From contig JBOZIK010000001.1 of assembly GCA_051453625.1 (NCBI GenBank), forward strand, positions 266,639,504-266,703,503: DNA of 64,000 nt, in the 5' to 3' direction. Shown in pieces: positions 48,301-60,164 of the stretch (position 1 is the first letter of the stretch; every line of letters starts with the position of its first letter). The position numbers and the translations under genes were made by a program. The DNA is from Welwitschia mirabilis (taxonomy: Eukaryota; Gnetophyta; Gnetopsida; Welwitschiales). The notes under the pieces are model-generated. The model was not told where the DNA came from. It ran no database searches and was given only the letters and a program-made list of their open reading frames with translations.

Positions 48301-51300
48301 TTGATACATGTCTTTCGAAAAGTTGATTATTATATTCACTTTCTTTAGAATCTAGGGCTTTCATTACCATCAATGGGAGGATTTCTACACATCAATGATG
48401 TGGTTCATTCTTACTGAAATTAGAGTTCATCTTTCTATTGCTTTAGGATTTCTTTTTAACTCTAGGATTTTTATTTCTATTTCTTTAGGAACAATTTTTA
48501 GTTTCTTTGAAAAAGTAAAAAAGGAACTACTTAGAGTAATTAAGATTAGTAGGAGATAAGGAAACTAGAAAGTAGGAATTGCTATTATGATTTCTATGCA
48601 CTTGAGCCCTATAAAAAATGCTTTTAAGGAAGGTTTTTAGGGGTCATTGCAAATGATTTTTTGGCTATGATGTGCTTATTTTTTAAACATAACCTAAGAC
48701 GTTTTAAGGAAATCCAATTTCCATGTTCCCTTAGTAATCTTTTTAGTTAGAAATGAAAGAAACAGAAGAAGTTTCTTTGTTTCCATTTCAAACCATTACT
48801 ATAGGTGATAGGTAACTAGAGATCCACTAGATCATTTTCAAGTCTCATCACTAATGATGATCTAAAAACCCTAGAAGCCATCATTATCACTAGTGCTATG
48901 AGCATTGTAATTCGTGTAAGCATACCTATCAAAAGCACTACTTCAGATTTCAACTCTTTTATTGATTTCATAGAATTAAAGGTGAAAGGCTCTTTGACCT
49001 TTTCATTCTAAGAATGATTTATTAACCCTACTGAAACATTATGTGGAAGATCATATGAAAAAATTTGAATGCCATTTTCATCAGTATCCTAAAAACTGCA
49101 AAACACTTTTTTAGAATAGCATTCTTGACATACTTCAAGACCTTTAAAAGTTAAATCCTAAATGATATTAAACATAGCTAATTGATCTCCCATTCAAGAG
49201 ATGACTAGAAATAGTGGTGTAAAAAGGGAGTGAAGACACTCTGGTAACTATTTTTCTCTATCACTTTCCCAAAATGATTTAAATATTAAGGGTTTTCCTT
49301 TGCAAATAACCGCATAATGGGAGGGGGTTTCAGAGGGAGTTTAAAAGGATAAGAGATAAGGTTAAGTAAGATTAAAGCAGAAACATTATAGAGATATTGG
49401 TGCCTAATGATAAGTCTAAGCTTAAAATGGTTATAAGATATAATATGATATCTAAAAATTATAGTGACTTTCAAATTCTAGATGTCCATAGAATTTTTGA
49501 GTTGTTCATCAAAAGGGATATGATATTTTTACCCCTTCCTTTTTTTCTTTGAGGAAATCACACTTTTCATTATTATTATTATACCTTTAAGTAATCTATT
49601 CCTTGAAAATTTACCTGCTAGTAAGTTCTTAAATTATTTCTCTTCATTTTGATCAAAATTCAGAGTTGAAGAAATAAGGTATATTTACAAAGAAATCATG
49701 ACTTACTATTCTTCAAAAATAGTAAAACTAGTAAACTAGTTGATAAAAATACTTACAAAGGATTTAGATCCAAAATAAAAAATGTGTTTGATTAATCTAA
49801 AGGAGGATAGGAAGATAAACTTTTGAATCAATTACTATCTGTCATGTTTGAGACCAAAAATAATACTAGATCTAAGTCCCTCATATGGATAGCACTTTGA
49901 TTACAGTGATTTTTCGAGAAGACCAAATCATCGAACTCCAAATTTGTCATGAAGACATAGAGTATATTACAAAGTCAATTCAGGTACTCTAGTAAGGTAT
50001 AGTTTTTAGGTTTCATTCATTTATACAGATATGTTTAAGAGCTAAGGAAAGTAATCATCATTGATCTCTATCTATGCTGGTGCTAATTGTACTATGTAAA
50101 AATAGTATGCACTAGACTTTTTAAGAGCTTCATTTTATAGAAATTGTAGTAGGCCATGTTGCTATTACTTTATCTCATGAACATCACTCTTAAGAGCTAG
50201 ATAAGATGTTGTAGTAAGTACTAGACTTTTTAAAGCTAGACAAGATGTTATAAGAGTCAGCCAAGCATACCAATTATTCCAACTAGTAATGAACTAGGAA
50301 ATGAGAGCTTCATTATATGCTATTTGTATTATTTCATTTGTTTTGTTCTCATTTGAGTTAAGTATTAAGTAGTGAAATGTTACTAATATGCTTTCTAAAA
50401 GTTGTAGCTCACTATTTTCTTTTATCAGTGATATTAAAAATTTCTTAGAATTAGAGGATACTGCATGAATGCTTCAATTACATCATTTAGGCTTTATCTC
50501 ATACTAAGAGATCTAGAACTGCTTTCAGGGCATACATCAAGAATAAAAGAGCTTCTATTAACATTTCAAGTAGAAATTAACATGCTTGATTAAGTGATAG
50601 AAGATGAAAGAATAATTTTATATATTTTAAATGATCAGATAAGCTACTAATTTATGTAAAGAAAGGAAAATATCAGCTTGTGTTGGTGTTGAAACTAGAT
50701 CTGAAATTTTTTAGCAATCTAATAAATGTCATTAGAGACCTCATTTCCTTTATGGTTTTACATATCTAAGGTTTGAGATAAAATTCCCTAGTAACAGAAC
50801 TGATTTAAGTGGTAATTTTAGTACCTAATATATTGGATTATAGAATAAGGCCAAAAACTCCACCACTCTTCAATGACTTATTTATGGATAGAAATCAGAA
50901 GAACCATTAAATTTCCTCTTGTCTTCCTTCTTGGCAGTCCTTGCATTATTAATAAGATGCTACAATAGGTTAGTGATTATGGCAGACAGCATAGTGCACT
51001 CAAAGAAAAACAAGAATTGAAGGCATCGTCAGTCAAACATGGTAAACTAACAGGGATTGCAATTAAGGGGGTTAACTTGATGAATTTCCCACATAGCTTG
51101 ACAGGGTACTAAACCTAAGTCAACATAGTAAAATAATTGTCCTTAAAGAAAAAAAAGAAAGGAGATTTTCTTTTAAAAGATAATAAGTAAGAGGATCTTT
51201 GATAAGGACCCAGAGAGTGCTCAGAGATTCCTAGAATCATTGTGTGAATAAAATCTGATTCAAGCTGGTTATTATTGCAAGAACTATTTAAAGGATGTGA

Positions 51301-52970
51301 TGATTCCTATTGCTATTAATAGTCATAACAGCTTACTTTACCAACAAACTTTACTATGTTACTCCAACAAGATAGCAAAGAGTCATATCACACTTTAGAA
51401 CTATCATTGTGTCAATAATATTTAACAAGGAAGAAATCAAATATCATGAAATACATTTCAGATATTAATGCATCAATATCATATGGAATCTATCTTGTTC
51501 TATATCAATATAACTGCAATAAACAATGATCAACGCTATTTATCATGTAAAATTTCTATCCAGTATTTTGTTAAATAATTATTATGCTTCCTACAATAAT
51601 CCATTCTACAAAATTCCTAAAATTATTACATTTAAAGACATGATATTTCAACCAGATATTACTTCAAAAAGATTTCCAGTGAAATCTAATCATCTATGTT
51701 TGCAATAAGCAGAGATAATTAAAATTCAAGAGGCCTCATATTTTTTAAATATTTCTAAGATAACCTATAAGCTACTTCTAGTATAAGTAATGCTGGAATT
51801 AGAAGAAACTCAAAAGAATGCTTTGTTTTCCTTTCTATCTTTTCTTGCACCTTGAAGGACTTAAATTATCTATAATTTCTTCTATAAATACTAACCTTAA
51901 TTTGTGTGGCATGAACATAGCAAGAGTCAATCTAGTAATAATTCTTGCCATTTTTTAGTGCATTGAATTCAATTGCAAAGGTGGATTAAGTGGCTAGAGT
52001 TCCTTTTCCTTTCCTTCTTCCTTCCACTATTTCATTTCCCTTCACCATTATGTCTCTTTTAGAGCAAGTTTCCCCTTTTGAGCTGGAAATTTAGAAAATC
52101 CTCGATAATAACCCTATACCCACTACAACATATAGGTGAAGAACTAGAACTATTATATTTGAATGGTAAAGGAAGTAAGGAAGAACTACCATCATGCCCC
52201 ATTACACGAGAAGTCTTTAGCTGTCGAATTGATAACTATTGTAGCTGTGAATTGTGTTTTCTCTTTGTAAATATTCCTCATATGCAAAAGAATAATACAA
52301 TCTCATTGTACTTCAAAATGAAGATGAGATGATTAATTATGCTAAAGTAGAGTTCCAATCCTCAAAACTGATGACTGCATACCCTAGTCCTTCAATGGAA
52401 CATCCAAGGAAATCAAGTCCTAGGCATAGATTGATCATTATCACTAGTAAAAATACTTGACACATTCAAGAACTAGTTTTAGTTTAGACTTCACAAGTTA
52501 TTTCAAAGGTTTTCTTTGGGGAGAGAAATGAATGCAAAGTGTTTTTTTTAAATTATTTTATAGGACTTTCTCTAGCCATGCGCAGAGATGAAAGTAGCTT
52601 GATTTTCAAGAAATGTTCTTGATGACTGACAAATGAATTTATTAAAGTAGGATTACTGACCAGACTCATACAACTAAGTACATTCTTCATATTATACTTT
52701 CTAGTCTTAATCAAATAATAAGAAATTTATGGGACAAAGGACCATTTTATATTTAATATTATTATTTAATCTTAAATTATCCTTGAAATAGCAGTTCTAT
52801 TATGTATATCCTAGGGTAGTATTTAATGGAAGAAATTTGCTTGCTAACTTAACCAGGAATTGTAAAAGAAATATGTTGTTTTTATTCTAAATAAATGTTA
52901 TTCTTCATAGTTGCTTAATGAGACTATATTAGTAAGCAAGTTGATCCAGACAAAGATTCTATCATCCAAC
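48301..52970. other. Unassigned internal segment, possibly a nested insertion
   Basis: This stretch is slightly less AT-rich and has several longer near-open + strand phrases (for example SDFNSFIDFIELKVKGS at about 48,945, RIFDKDPESAQRFLESL at about 51,195, and the 84-codon frame 52,078-52,332 with six Cys). None matches a family I know. No terminal repeats were found, so its boundaries are unknown. Confidence 0.35.
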
Positions 52971-52975
52971 TTTTA

Positions 52976-53138
52976 GGATAAGTTTCACAATAATTATGCC
53001 TAATAAAACGAAACCTAGGCTTTCATAATGGCTTCATACTAATCATTCCTAGTGAAATCACAACCTAGGTTCCAATGTATAATAGCTTTACAACAATTAC
53101 TCCTTAATAAATCCTAACCTAGATCTCTGATACCAAAT
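52976..53138 (-). repeat. Leader repeats of about 55 bp, the last ending in the primer-binding site
   Basis: Three units share the theme 'acaataattatgcc..aaatc.aacctagg' and end in 'ctttcataatgg', 'ttccaatgtata' and 'atctctgatacca'. The last one (53,123-53,135) is the complement of TGGTATCAGAGAT, a near-perfect tRNA-iMet primer site three bases from the right LTR. The earlier units look like decayed copies of the same primer-site block. The same leader word stands beside the primer site of the 23-35 kb element. Confidence 0.6.
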
Positions 53139-54876
53139 TATAACATCCTATTTTTCTACAACTAAAGGCTTTAAATTTTTTTACAAACACTTTTATTAAA
53201 TATATAAACTAGTAATCCTTACATGAATCTATATGTATATAAAAATACATTCTTAAGTAACTTTTAAAAAGTAGGTAAATAACTCAAATAATGTTTAAAA
53301 ACAAGAGAAAATAAATACTTATTTATTTGCAGGATCATATTGACATCATATCTCAAGAGTTAACCACAAGATATAATAGATTATAAGGATGAACAAATCA
53401 CTTGATTTTAACAATTTATCATGCACAAGCTGGGAAAATCAACATATTCAAATGCCCTTCTTGGTAAGAGAAATTATATTTTTGTGTGCTTTACTCAATA
53501 ACCTATTAAACACAAATAGCATGGTGTGAGAAATATAACCTTCACAGTTCTCAGAATGGTCCATTGCAACATTTGGAACAATAAGGATTCTTAAGTGAAA
53601 ATTTAATAATAAGAATAAACTAGAAAAGACCAAGGATCCATTTAAATTTATCGTACTTCATTGTTACTCCATAACAAAATTTGGTAATCTAATTGCACAC
53701 AATCTAGAAGGGATAAATGGTAAATTAGTCACATTTTTCCTATTCATCCTAGAAGTTCGGTCACATGGCCTTGGAACTCCCTTAAGAGAGCATCTCTTCC
53801 TAAAGTCTGAACAACTAGTTATCCTCACTAGTTTTAATTTACTTATTTAAAATTCATTAGTCAAGTTTGATAATCAAAACAAGTTAATCAAGAACAAGCC
53901 AAAAGACTTAGACAAGATGGGAAGGGTTGCGATACAAGTATATAAGACAACACTAACATGAGTCATATGTAGTCTAAACAAATCATGCAAACTTCATCGA
54001 TATGCAAGAACAACCTTTCAAGCATTACACAAATACCAAAATCATTCAAAAATAAAGACCAATTGAGATGTAAAAGATAAGGATTATGAAACAAAATAAA
54101 ATAAAAATTAAGAACCATACAAGCATGAAATTAAAACCATAAAAATCATACAAGAAATAAGACAAAAGACCATAAATCATACAAGAAAGGAATAAAAAGA
54201 AAAAAAACATAAACAATACAAAAAAGAAATCAAAAAACCATAATCCATAAATCATACCCAAATTAAAATAATGATTCAAGAACTCCTGAAGATTCCAAGG
54301 CTCAAAGGTTTAAAGGCTTACCCAAACTCCAAGCTTCGATAGTGAAGGCTTCTCCAAAACTGAAAGTAAGGGGAAATGGGAAGGAGGGTATATTTCTAAT
54401 TAAGATTTAGTGAAATACAAAGGGTCACAAGAATATGAAGACAAAACATCATAAAGAAGGATGGTTGAGGTGCTAAAAATTGATAGAGATTTAATAACCA
54501 CACTTAGTCCATTCCTGGTCATGCCATTGGGTGCGTTAATATCATAACAATAAATAGTGATGCTCATCATGAAATAGCAAGTAATTTCCAAAAACCATAT
54601 TTCAAGTATTTTCTAGATATAAGTGCAACAGTTCAAAAATTCTAACCACAAAAATCATAATTAAATCACAAGAATATTCAATAAGGGCAATATTATGACT
54701 ACTACAAAATTTAAGGTATTATTGCATATAATTTTCACAATAAAAATTGCAGCACTAGAAATTTTAAAATAAATACATGTAATAATTTGATTAGCATGAG
54801 GTTCTATAACAACACAATTTATTTTAATTAAACTTTTAAGTTAAGTCTTTGAACCTTAAAAAGTCTACACATAATA
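53139..54876 (-). repeat. 5' LTR (right) of second Tekay/Del-like element
   Basis: Begins TATAACATCC (TG decayed to TA) and ends CATAATA followed by GATCT. Same order of blocks as the left LTR, with small deletions. Confidence 0.8.
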
Positions 54877-54881
54877 GATCT

Positions 54882-56100
54882 TTTATTGCTCTAATAGAAT
54901 TTGACATAGTGAAAAGAAAAGCTACCACATAGTCATGCAACAGAGCAACTATAATAAAGAATATAAGCAAACAAAATAATAAGTTATTTTCAAATTAATG
55001 CATCCATCAATGACTTTAAACAATTACTAACATAAGTTATCTAGTTAGTATATCTTGATAATAAAACAATTTTAAATTATTTTCAAACCAAAACACAATC
55101 TAATAAATGAGAGATTTGGAATTAGATGAAAGTACCTTCAAAGCAAAGTAATCAAGAAAATAAAATTGTTTATTTACAAAAATTACATTATAAAGGTTTG
55201 TTATAAATCAGTGAATCTGTAGTGATTATAATTGATGGAAAAACTTCAAAGCTATCTTTGACATTAATGACATGCCCAAATTCTTATCAAGCCCAAAATC
55301 TTTTCTTATAAAGGTGTACGAATTACAAACTTTAGTTTAAGAGTTGGAATAATGAAACCCAAAGATTCAACCTTTTATGCTATGTTTGAAATATTTTGTT
55401 AACATCAAAGACAAGGAGAAAATTAAAGTCACAAGCTCTAAGATGGATAAGCTTCTGTTTCTTGTTTAATACCATATCTTCTATACTACACCAGGACTTG
55501 AGAAAGAATGGATCTGAAATTAAAATAAAGAAGCAAAAGAGAGTGGATAATAGAAATAGATGTGGAAAACAGTTATGGAAAACAATCAAAGAATACAAAT
55601 GAGAATGGAAAAGGATTTAAAATTAAAAATCTAAAAATCCTAAATGCTATTATAGTTTGTAATTGCATATTTCTGAACATTCATTATTTTCATAAATCCT
55701 TCTTCCCTAAGAGATCTAAGAGAAAAGGGTGAAATCTAATACAAATCAAAACCTGCAAGAATTTTAAGAGATTTCTCCCATTGTGTGTCTTTCAAAATCT
55801 ATAAAAGCTTCGTAATTGTAGGTGATGGTCCTGCTAGTTTCCTGTGCTTTTACGATATACTTGTTAATTCCAAAAATGCAGTAGAGATGGACAACATGTA
55901 CAATTTCTTAGCTACTTCCTCAAATTTTTTGGTTGTTATTATAGCATAAAACATTGATCTTTTAGCTATGTTAAACTTTTCATAAATTTTAGCAGACTTC
56001 AAAGATCGCCTATAAGCCATGAAGTGTGGTTAATTGACTTTTCTTCATTAGAAATACTTTACTTTAGTTAATATTATTTATATCACTAGCATTAAACTTT
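54882..56100. other. Unassigned flank between two elements
   Basis: Overlapping 68-72 codon frames on opposite strands (55,380-55,602) shadow each other and show no family motif. Phrase-like minus-strand text near 55,820-55,920 could be an old coding remnant but I cannot place it. Confidence 0.4.
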
Positions 56101-56105
56101 TATTT

Positions 56106-56507
56106 TGTTGACATGTAAAATATTCTGCACACCATGTTTAGGAGTAGATTACATAGTTAGTTTGCTAATTAGCCTTAGTTACCTTTTTACCTTAGCTAAT
56201 ATTGTTGAAATTTTCTTTGGGTAATGCCAACAATTTAATGTTGGTATGAAAATAGAAAGGAGTTATTGAGTTAGTTATTAGAAAAGAAATAGAATAGTTA
56301 TTCAATTAATAGAGTTAGTGGGTCAGTTACTAAAAAGAAGGGAAATGGCTATTAAGTTAGTGGAGTTAGTGATTTTGTTACAAATAGAAGAAAAACTGTT
56401 GTTTCTTTTGTATGCCTATAAAAGTCTTTCTGGTTACATCAAATATACTTAACTCCCTTTAGAGCAATAAATTTTTATTTATTTTTTTGGCTCTCTTATT
56501 TTTAATA
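56106..56507 (+). repeat. 5' LTR of Copia element
   Basis: TGTTGACATG at the start; ends in TTTTAATA where the 3' LTR has TTTTCAACA (terminal CA changed to TA). Contains TATAAAAG at 56,417-56,424 and AATAAA at 56,466-56,471. Confidence 0.9.
56417..56424 (+). promoter_or_regulatory. TATA box of Copia 5' LTR
   Basis: TATAAAAG in 'tatgcctataaaag', identical at 62,603-62,610 in the 3' LTR. About 310 bp into the LTR, a normal U3 length. Confidence 0.8.
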
Positions 56508-56522
56508 TGATATTAGAGTAGG
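56508..56522 (+). other. Primer-binding site for initiator tRNA-Met
   Basis: 'tgatattagagtagg' directly follows the LTR and equals TGGTATCAGAGCAGG with one G-to-A and two C-to-T changes. Confidence 0.85.
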
Positions 56523-56740
56523 AGTAAAATAAAACCCTAACCATCACGAGAAGCCAAGAGAGCCCTAACAATAGCCACACAGGAAGAAGGAAACCACCGA
56601 TGACAGCAGACTAGGAAGGAAAGGACCGACGCACGTAGCTAATCTGATGTGCATAGCAGACCAAAGGAGAAGGCTGATGTATGTAGTATACCTCCTTTCC
56701 ATTGATGCAAATTTCACCCGATTCTTGTTCCTTTTTTTTT

Positions 56741-57195
56741 ATGACTGAGATGGGGGATAATTAGAATAGATCCTTGGATGATTCATCCCCATTCTTTCTA
56801 TCGCATTCTGATAGTCCATGAATGGTGCTCACATAATGCATACTCAATAAAGGAAACTATGATTTATGGTATAGGGCAATGAGCAATTCCTTAACCATGA
56901 AGAATAAGATAGGATTCATAGATGGATCTATGACAAAGCCCATGGATGAAACCCTTGAAGCAGTGAACTAGAAGGGTGGTACATTGTGAGGTTTTGGAGG
57001 AAATAGGAATCATGGCCAGCAAGACAGGGTCGTGGCCTATCATGCGGCTGATGGGTTAATTGCATCAACGACAAGGGGAGATGCTCCAAATAGTGGCTTA
57101 AACACACTTAGGTTTTCTGCAGATCAAATTCAGAAACTTTTGAATCTTATAGACACTCCAAAACATCTCTCTAGTAATATATTTAATGTGTTTAC
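56741..57195 (+). pseudogene. Copia gag, truncated and broken
   Basis: ATG 56,741 opens MTEMGDN, then a TAG. DDSSPFFLSHSDSP matches the Copia gag N-terminus (S-P-Y-F-L-H-P-S-D-x-P-G), and NYDLWYRAMSNSLTMKNKIG the following N-Y-x-x-W-x-R-A-M-x-x-A-L-x-x-K-N-K-x-G motif. In-frame stops are TAG, TGA, TAA and TAG at former Trp, Gly and Gln codons. After 56,975 the text jumps within about 40 bp to the C-terminal spacer (LRFSADQIQKLLNLID near 57,105), so the central capsid part and the CCHC zinc knuckle, normally several hundred bases, are missing by a real deletion (no N). Start chosen because it precedes the conserved block by 13 codons. Confidence 0.82.
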
Positions 57196-57420
57196 ATGGA
57201 TTCTCGATAGCGTTGCATTCAATCATATAATAGATGATATTTACTTATTACGAGACATAAAAAATGCCATGTCCATGTCAGTGATGTTACCAAATGGCGT
57301 GAGAACAACTGTTACCAAGAAGGGTCGGGCTGTGTTAAATGAAAACATTATATTAGTTGATGTTCTTTATGTCCCCGATATGACTTGTAATTTAGTTTTC
57401 ATATGCTAATTAATTTCTGA
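57196..57420 (+). pseudogene. Copia aspartic protease, active site mutated
   Basis: WILDSVAFNHIIDD at 57,197-57,238 is the protease active site; intact copies read D-S-G-A, but the Gly codon is GTT (Val) here. The C-terminal LYVPDMTCNLV (57,367-57,402) is the well-known L-Y-V-P-x-x-x-x-N-L motif. The protease cleaves the Gag-Pol polyprotein; loss of the catalytic Gly should inactivate it. It is open from 57,032 to 57,409. Confidence 0.85.
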
Positions 57421-58672
57421 GAATAATTGTCAAATACTTTTCATTGATCAACTTTGTGTGATACAGGATCATACTTTGATGACACCAATTGGAACAGGTG
57501 AGCTTCAAAGGGGGTTTTACTATTTTCAATTAATGAAGTTGCGAATGGCTTTGAAGATTGAGCAGAAAGACTCCTTAATTATTTGGCACAGGCATATGGG
57601 ATACCAATTAAGTCAACATTTATGTTTTATTCCTATAATTGGTAGTTTAAATTTTTTGGGACATTTTGTTTGCGATTCTTATTTTTAGGCCACACAGACA
57701 CAAGCTTCTTTTCCTTTGAGTAATAAACGTGTAAAACAATGTTTTGATTTAATTCATGTTGATTTATGAGGCACCTATCATCAGACTTCTAGTTGTGGTG
57801 CATGATATTTTTCGACTATTATTGATGATTGCAGTTGTTTTATTTGGGTTTTCTTGTTAAAAGAAAAAGACGAAACTCATAGTCGTTTAATTAAATTTTA
57901 CAAGCTTGTTGAGACACAGTTTGGAAAGGTGGTTAAGAAAATAAGGAGTGATAATGATAGGGAGTTTGACATGAAGGATTTTTATAATGAAAAGGGCATT
58001 TTACATGAAACAAGTTGTATTGACACGCCTCAACAAAATGGGAGAGTTGAGCATCGCCACAGGAATATACTTGAAGTAGCACGGGCATTACGCTTTCAAG
58101 CAAATTTGCCTTTACATTTTTGGGGGGAATGTGTTTTGACGGCAGTTTATTTGATTAATAGAACGCCAACGGTGAAGTTAAAAGGGAAGTCTCCTTTTGA
58201 AATACTTTTTGGAGTACGTCCATCTTTTGATCATATATGTGTTTTTGGTTGTCTTTGTTATTCCCATCATAAAGAAAATGATAAATTTACATCTAGAAGT
58301 AGAAGGTGTATTATTGTTGGCTACCCTTTTGCTAAAACAACATGGAGACTTTACAACTTGGGTGAACATGTTTTTTTATATTCGCGAGATGTAGTTTTTC
58401 ATGAAAATGTGTTTCCATTTTACGATAATTGTGCTCCGTCTACTACACAAACTGTTTCTCCACCCTTATTTATAGAGAATATTCATCTTGATGAATCTTT
58501 GGATAATGAGAATGAGGGAGTTACGATGGAAGTTCCGAATCTGAGAGGGAATCCGAGCTTAGTACCAGAGGGCCCGACACTGAGTTTGGACAATTCCCAG
58601 GGAGTCATGCTACAAGAAGGGATAGACTTGGTTAAGAAGAGAGGGATAGTTAATGCTTCAGAGAGTTTATGA
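57421..58672 (+). pseudogene. Copia integrase, first copy, mostly open
   Basis: The zinc-binding region keeps WHRHMGY (57,583-57,603), with a decayed second Cys pair. Two stops lie at about 57,686 and 57,766. From 57,854 to 58,672 the frame is open for 272 codons, the longest in the window. Catalytic residues: first Asp in TIIDDCS (57,824-57,829), second in RSDND (57,950), Glu in QQNGRVEHRH (58,049). The spacing between second Asp and Glu is 32 residues instead of the usual 35, a small deletion. FGCLCYSHHKEN and RCIIVGYP are the conserved C-terminal motifs; an acidic variable linker follows. Confidence 0.88.
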
Positions 58673-59023
58673 TCAAGGAGGGAGTCAAGGATGCCGACAA
58701 AATATGGAGACTATGTTGTTTATTTGGCCAAAATAAGTCACGGCTTGAATCGTGATGGAGAGAGGGCTACATTCGATGTGTTGAGAAACAACATCGTTAA
58801 AGAATTTATTCGGAAGTAGTACATGTCCTCCCCATAAAGACCTCGCTTCATGACAGTGTCTCTGGTACTCCTTATCCCTTAGCTCGATTTGTGAGTGTTG
58901 ATAATTTTTCTTTGAGTCATCATGTGTTTTTAGGAGCTATTAGCTTGGAGGAGGAGCCACAGAGTTATCACGAGGCCATACAGAAACCCCAATGGTGAGA
59001 GGCTATGACAAAGGAGATAGCTA
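58673..59023 (+). pseudogene. Integrase-RT linker and RT start, first copy
   Basis: Continues the linker (YGDYVVY at about 58,704) through frameshifts to PYP/LARF-type text and to the RT start ('cagaaaccccaatggtgagaggc', N-P-Q-W-x-x-A-M), where the 100-N gap begins. Parallels 60,350-60,730. Confidence 0.75.
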
Positions 59024-59123
59024 NNNNNNNNNNNNNNNNNNNNNNNNNNNNNNNNNNNNNNNNNNNNNNNNNNNNNNNNNNNNNNNNNNNNNNNNNNNNN
59101 NNNNNNNNNNNNNNNNNNNNNNN
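59024..59123. other. 100-N scaffold gap
   Basis: Exactly 100 N. Left of it the sequence has reached the RT start; right of it the sequence is back in the middle of integrase, so two copies of the family are joined here. Confidence 0.95.
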
Positions 59124-60064
59124 AAACTTGTTGAGACACAGTTTGAAAAAATGGTTAACAGAATAAGGAGTGATAATGGTAGGGGTTTGACATGAAGGAG
59201 TTTTATAATAAAAAGGGTATTTTACATGAAACAAATTATATTAACACACCTCAACAAAATGGGAGGGCTGAGCGTTGCCATAAGAATATACTTAAAGTAG
59301 CATGGGCATTACGCTTTTAAAAAAATTTGCCTAAATATTTTTGAGGGGAATGCATTTTAACAGCAGTCTATTTGATTAATATAACACTAATGTTGAGGTT
59401 TAAAGGAAGTCTCCTTTTGAAATACTTTTTGGAGTACATCCATCTTTTGATCATATATGTGTTTTTGGTTGTCTATGTTATGCTCGTCATAAAGAGAATG
59501 ATAAATTTGCATTTAGAAATAGAAGGTATATTTTTGTTGGTTACCCTCTCACTAAGAAAGCATGAAGACTTTACGACTTAGATGAACACGTTTTTCTATA
59601 TTCTTGATATGTAGTTTCTCATGAAAATGTGTTTCCATTTCACAGTACTATGCTCTGTCTACTACACGAATTGTTTATCTACCCTTATTTACTAAGAATA
59701 TTCATCTTGAAAAATCTTTAAGTAGTAAGAATAAGGGAGTTACAGTGAAAGTTTTGGATTTGAAGGGGGGTCCGAGCTTAGTACTGGAGGGCCCAGCACT
59801 GAGTTCGGACAATTCCAAGAAAGTCATGCTATAAGAGGGGGTGGACTTGGTTGAGAAGAGAGGATTAGTTGATGCTTCAGAGAGTTCACGGCCAAAGATG
59901 GAGTCAAGGATGCCAGCGAAATATGGAGACTATGTTATTTATTCAACCAAGATAAATCAAGCAAGTAGGCAACTCATAGCTATCTTGAGGGACAGGCTCA
60001 TTGAGCTCAGATCAAGTTCAACCCGAGGATACATGACTTCCAAAGAATAGATTAGAAGTCGACC
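59124..60064 (+). pseudogene. Copia integrase and linker, second diverged copy
   Basis: Repeats 57,900-58,740 in the same order: KLVETQF, RSDNG (59,168-59,180), FGVHPSF, the linker EGVDLVEKRGLVDASES (59,835-59,885) and YGDYVIYSTKI. It is more decayed than the first copy, with frameshifts and stops. The last about 100 bp (59,961-60,064) depart from copies one and three and are unassigned. Confidence 0.8.
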
Positions 60065-60164
60065 NNNNNNNNNNNNNNNNNNNNNNNNNNNNNNNNNNNN
60101 NNNNNNNNNNNNNNNNNNNNNNNNNNNNNNNNNNNNNNNNNNNNNNNNNNNNNNNNNNNNNNNN
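60065..60164. other. 100-N scaffold gap
   Basis: Exactly 100 N. Sequence resumes in the linker for the third time. Confidence 0.95.

Larger units (their letters stand above)
44413..54881 (-). mobile_element. Second Tekay/Del-like Ty3/Gypsy element, minus strand, GATCT target duplication
   Basis: Two direct repeats of 1,741 bp (44,418-46,158) and 1,738 bp (53,139-54,876) are flanked by GATCT on the outside (44,413-44,417 and 54,877-54,881). A primer-binding site complement lies directly left of the right repeat, and the chromovirus 3' word 'ttgtccttgaaactt' lies right of the left repeat, so the element reads on the minus strand. The internal 7 kb has no recognisable RT or integrase; its middle (about 48.3-52.9 kb) looks different in composition and may be another insertion. 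LTR mismatch is about 15% in a sampled 100-bp stretch. Confidence 0.78.

Noticed and set aside
54046-54279. Hydrophobic 77-codon minus frame resembling a membrane protein
   Set aside because: Phe/Tyr/Leu-rich composition is a by-product of A-rich LTR sequence; the frame is not kept in the other LTR.
58178-58394. Frames of 63-65 codons on both strands
   Set aside because: Shadows of the open integrase frame 57,854-58,672.
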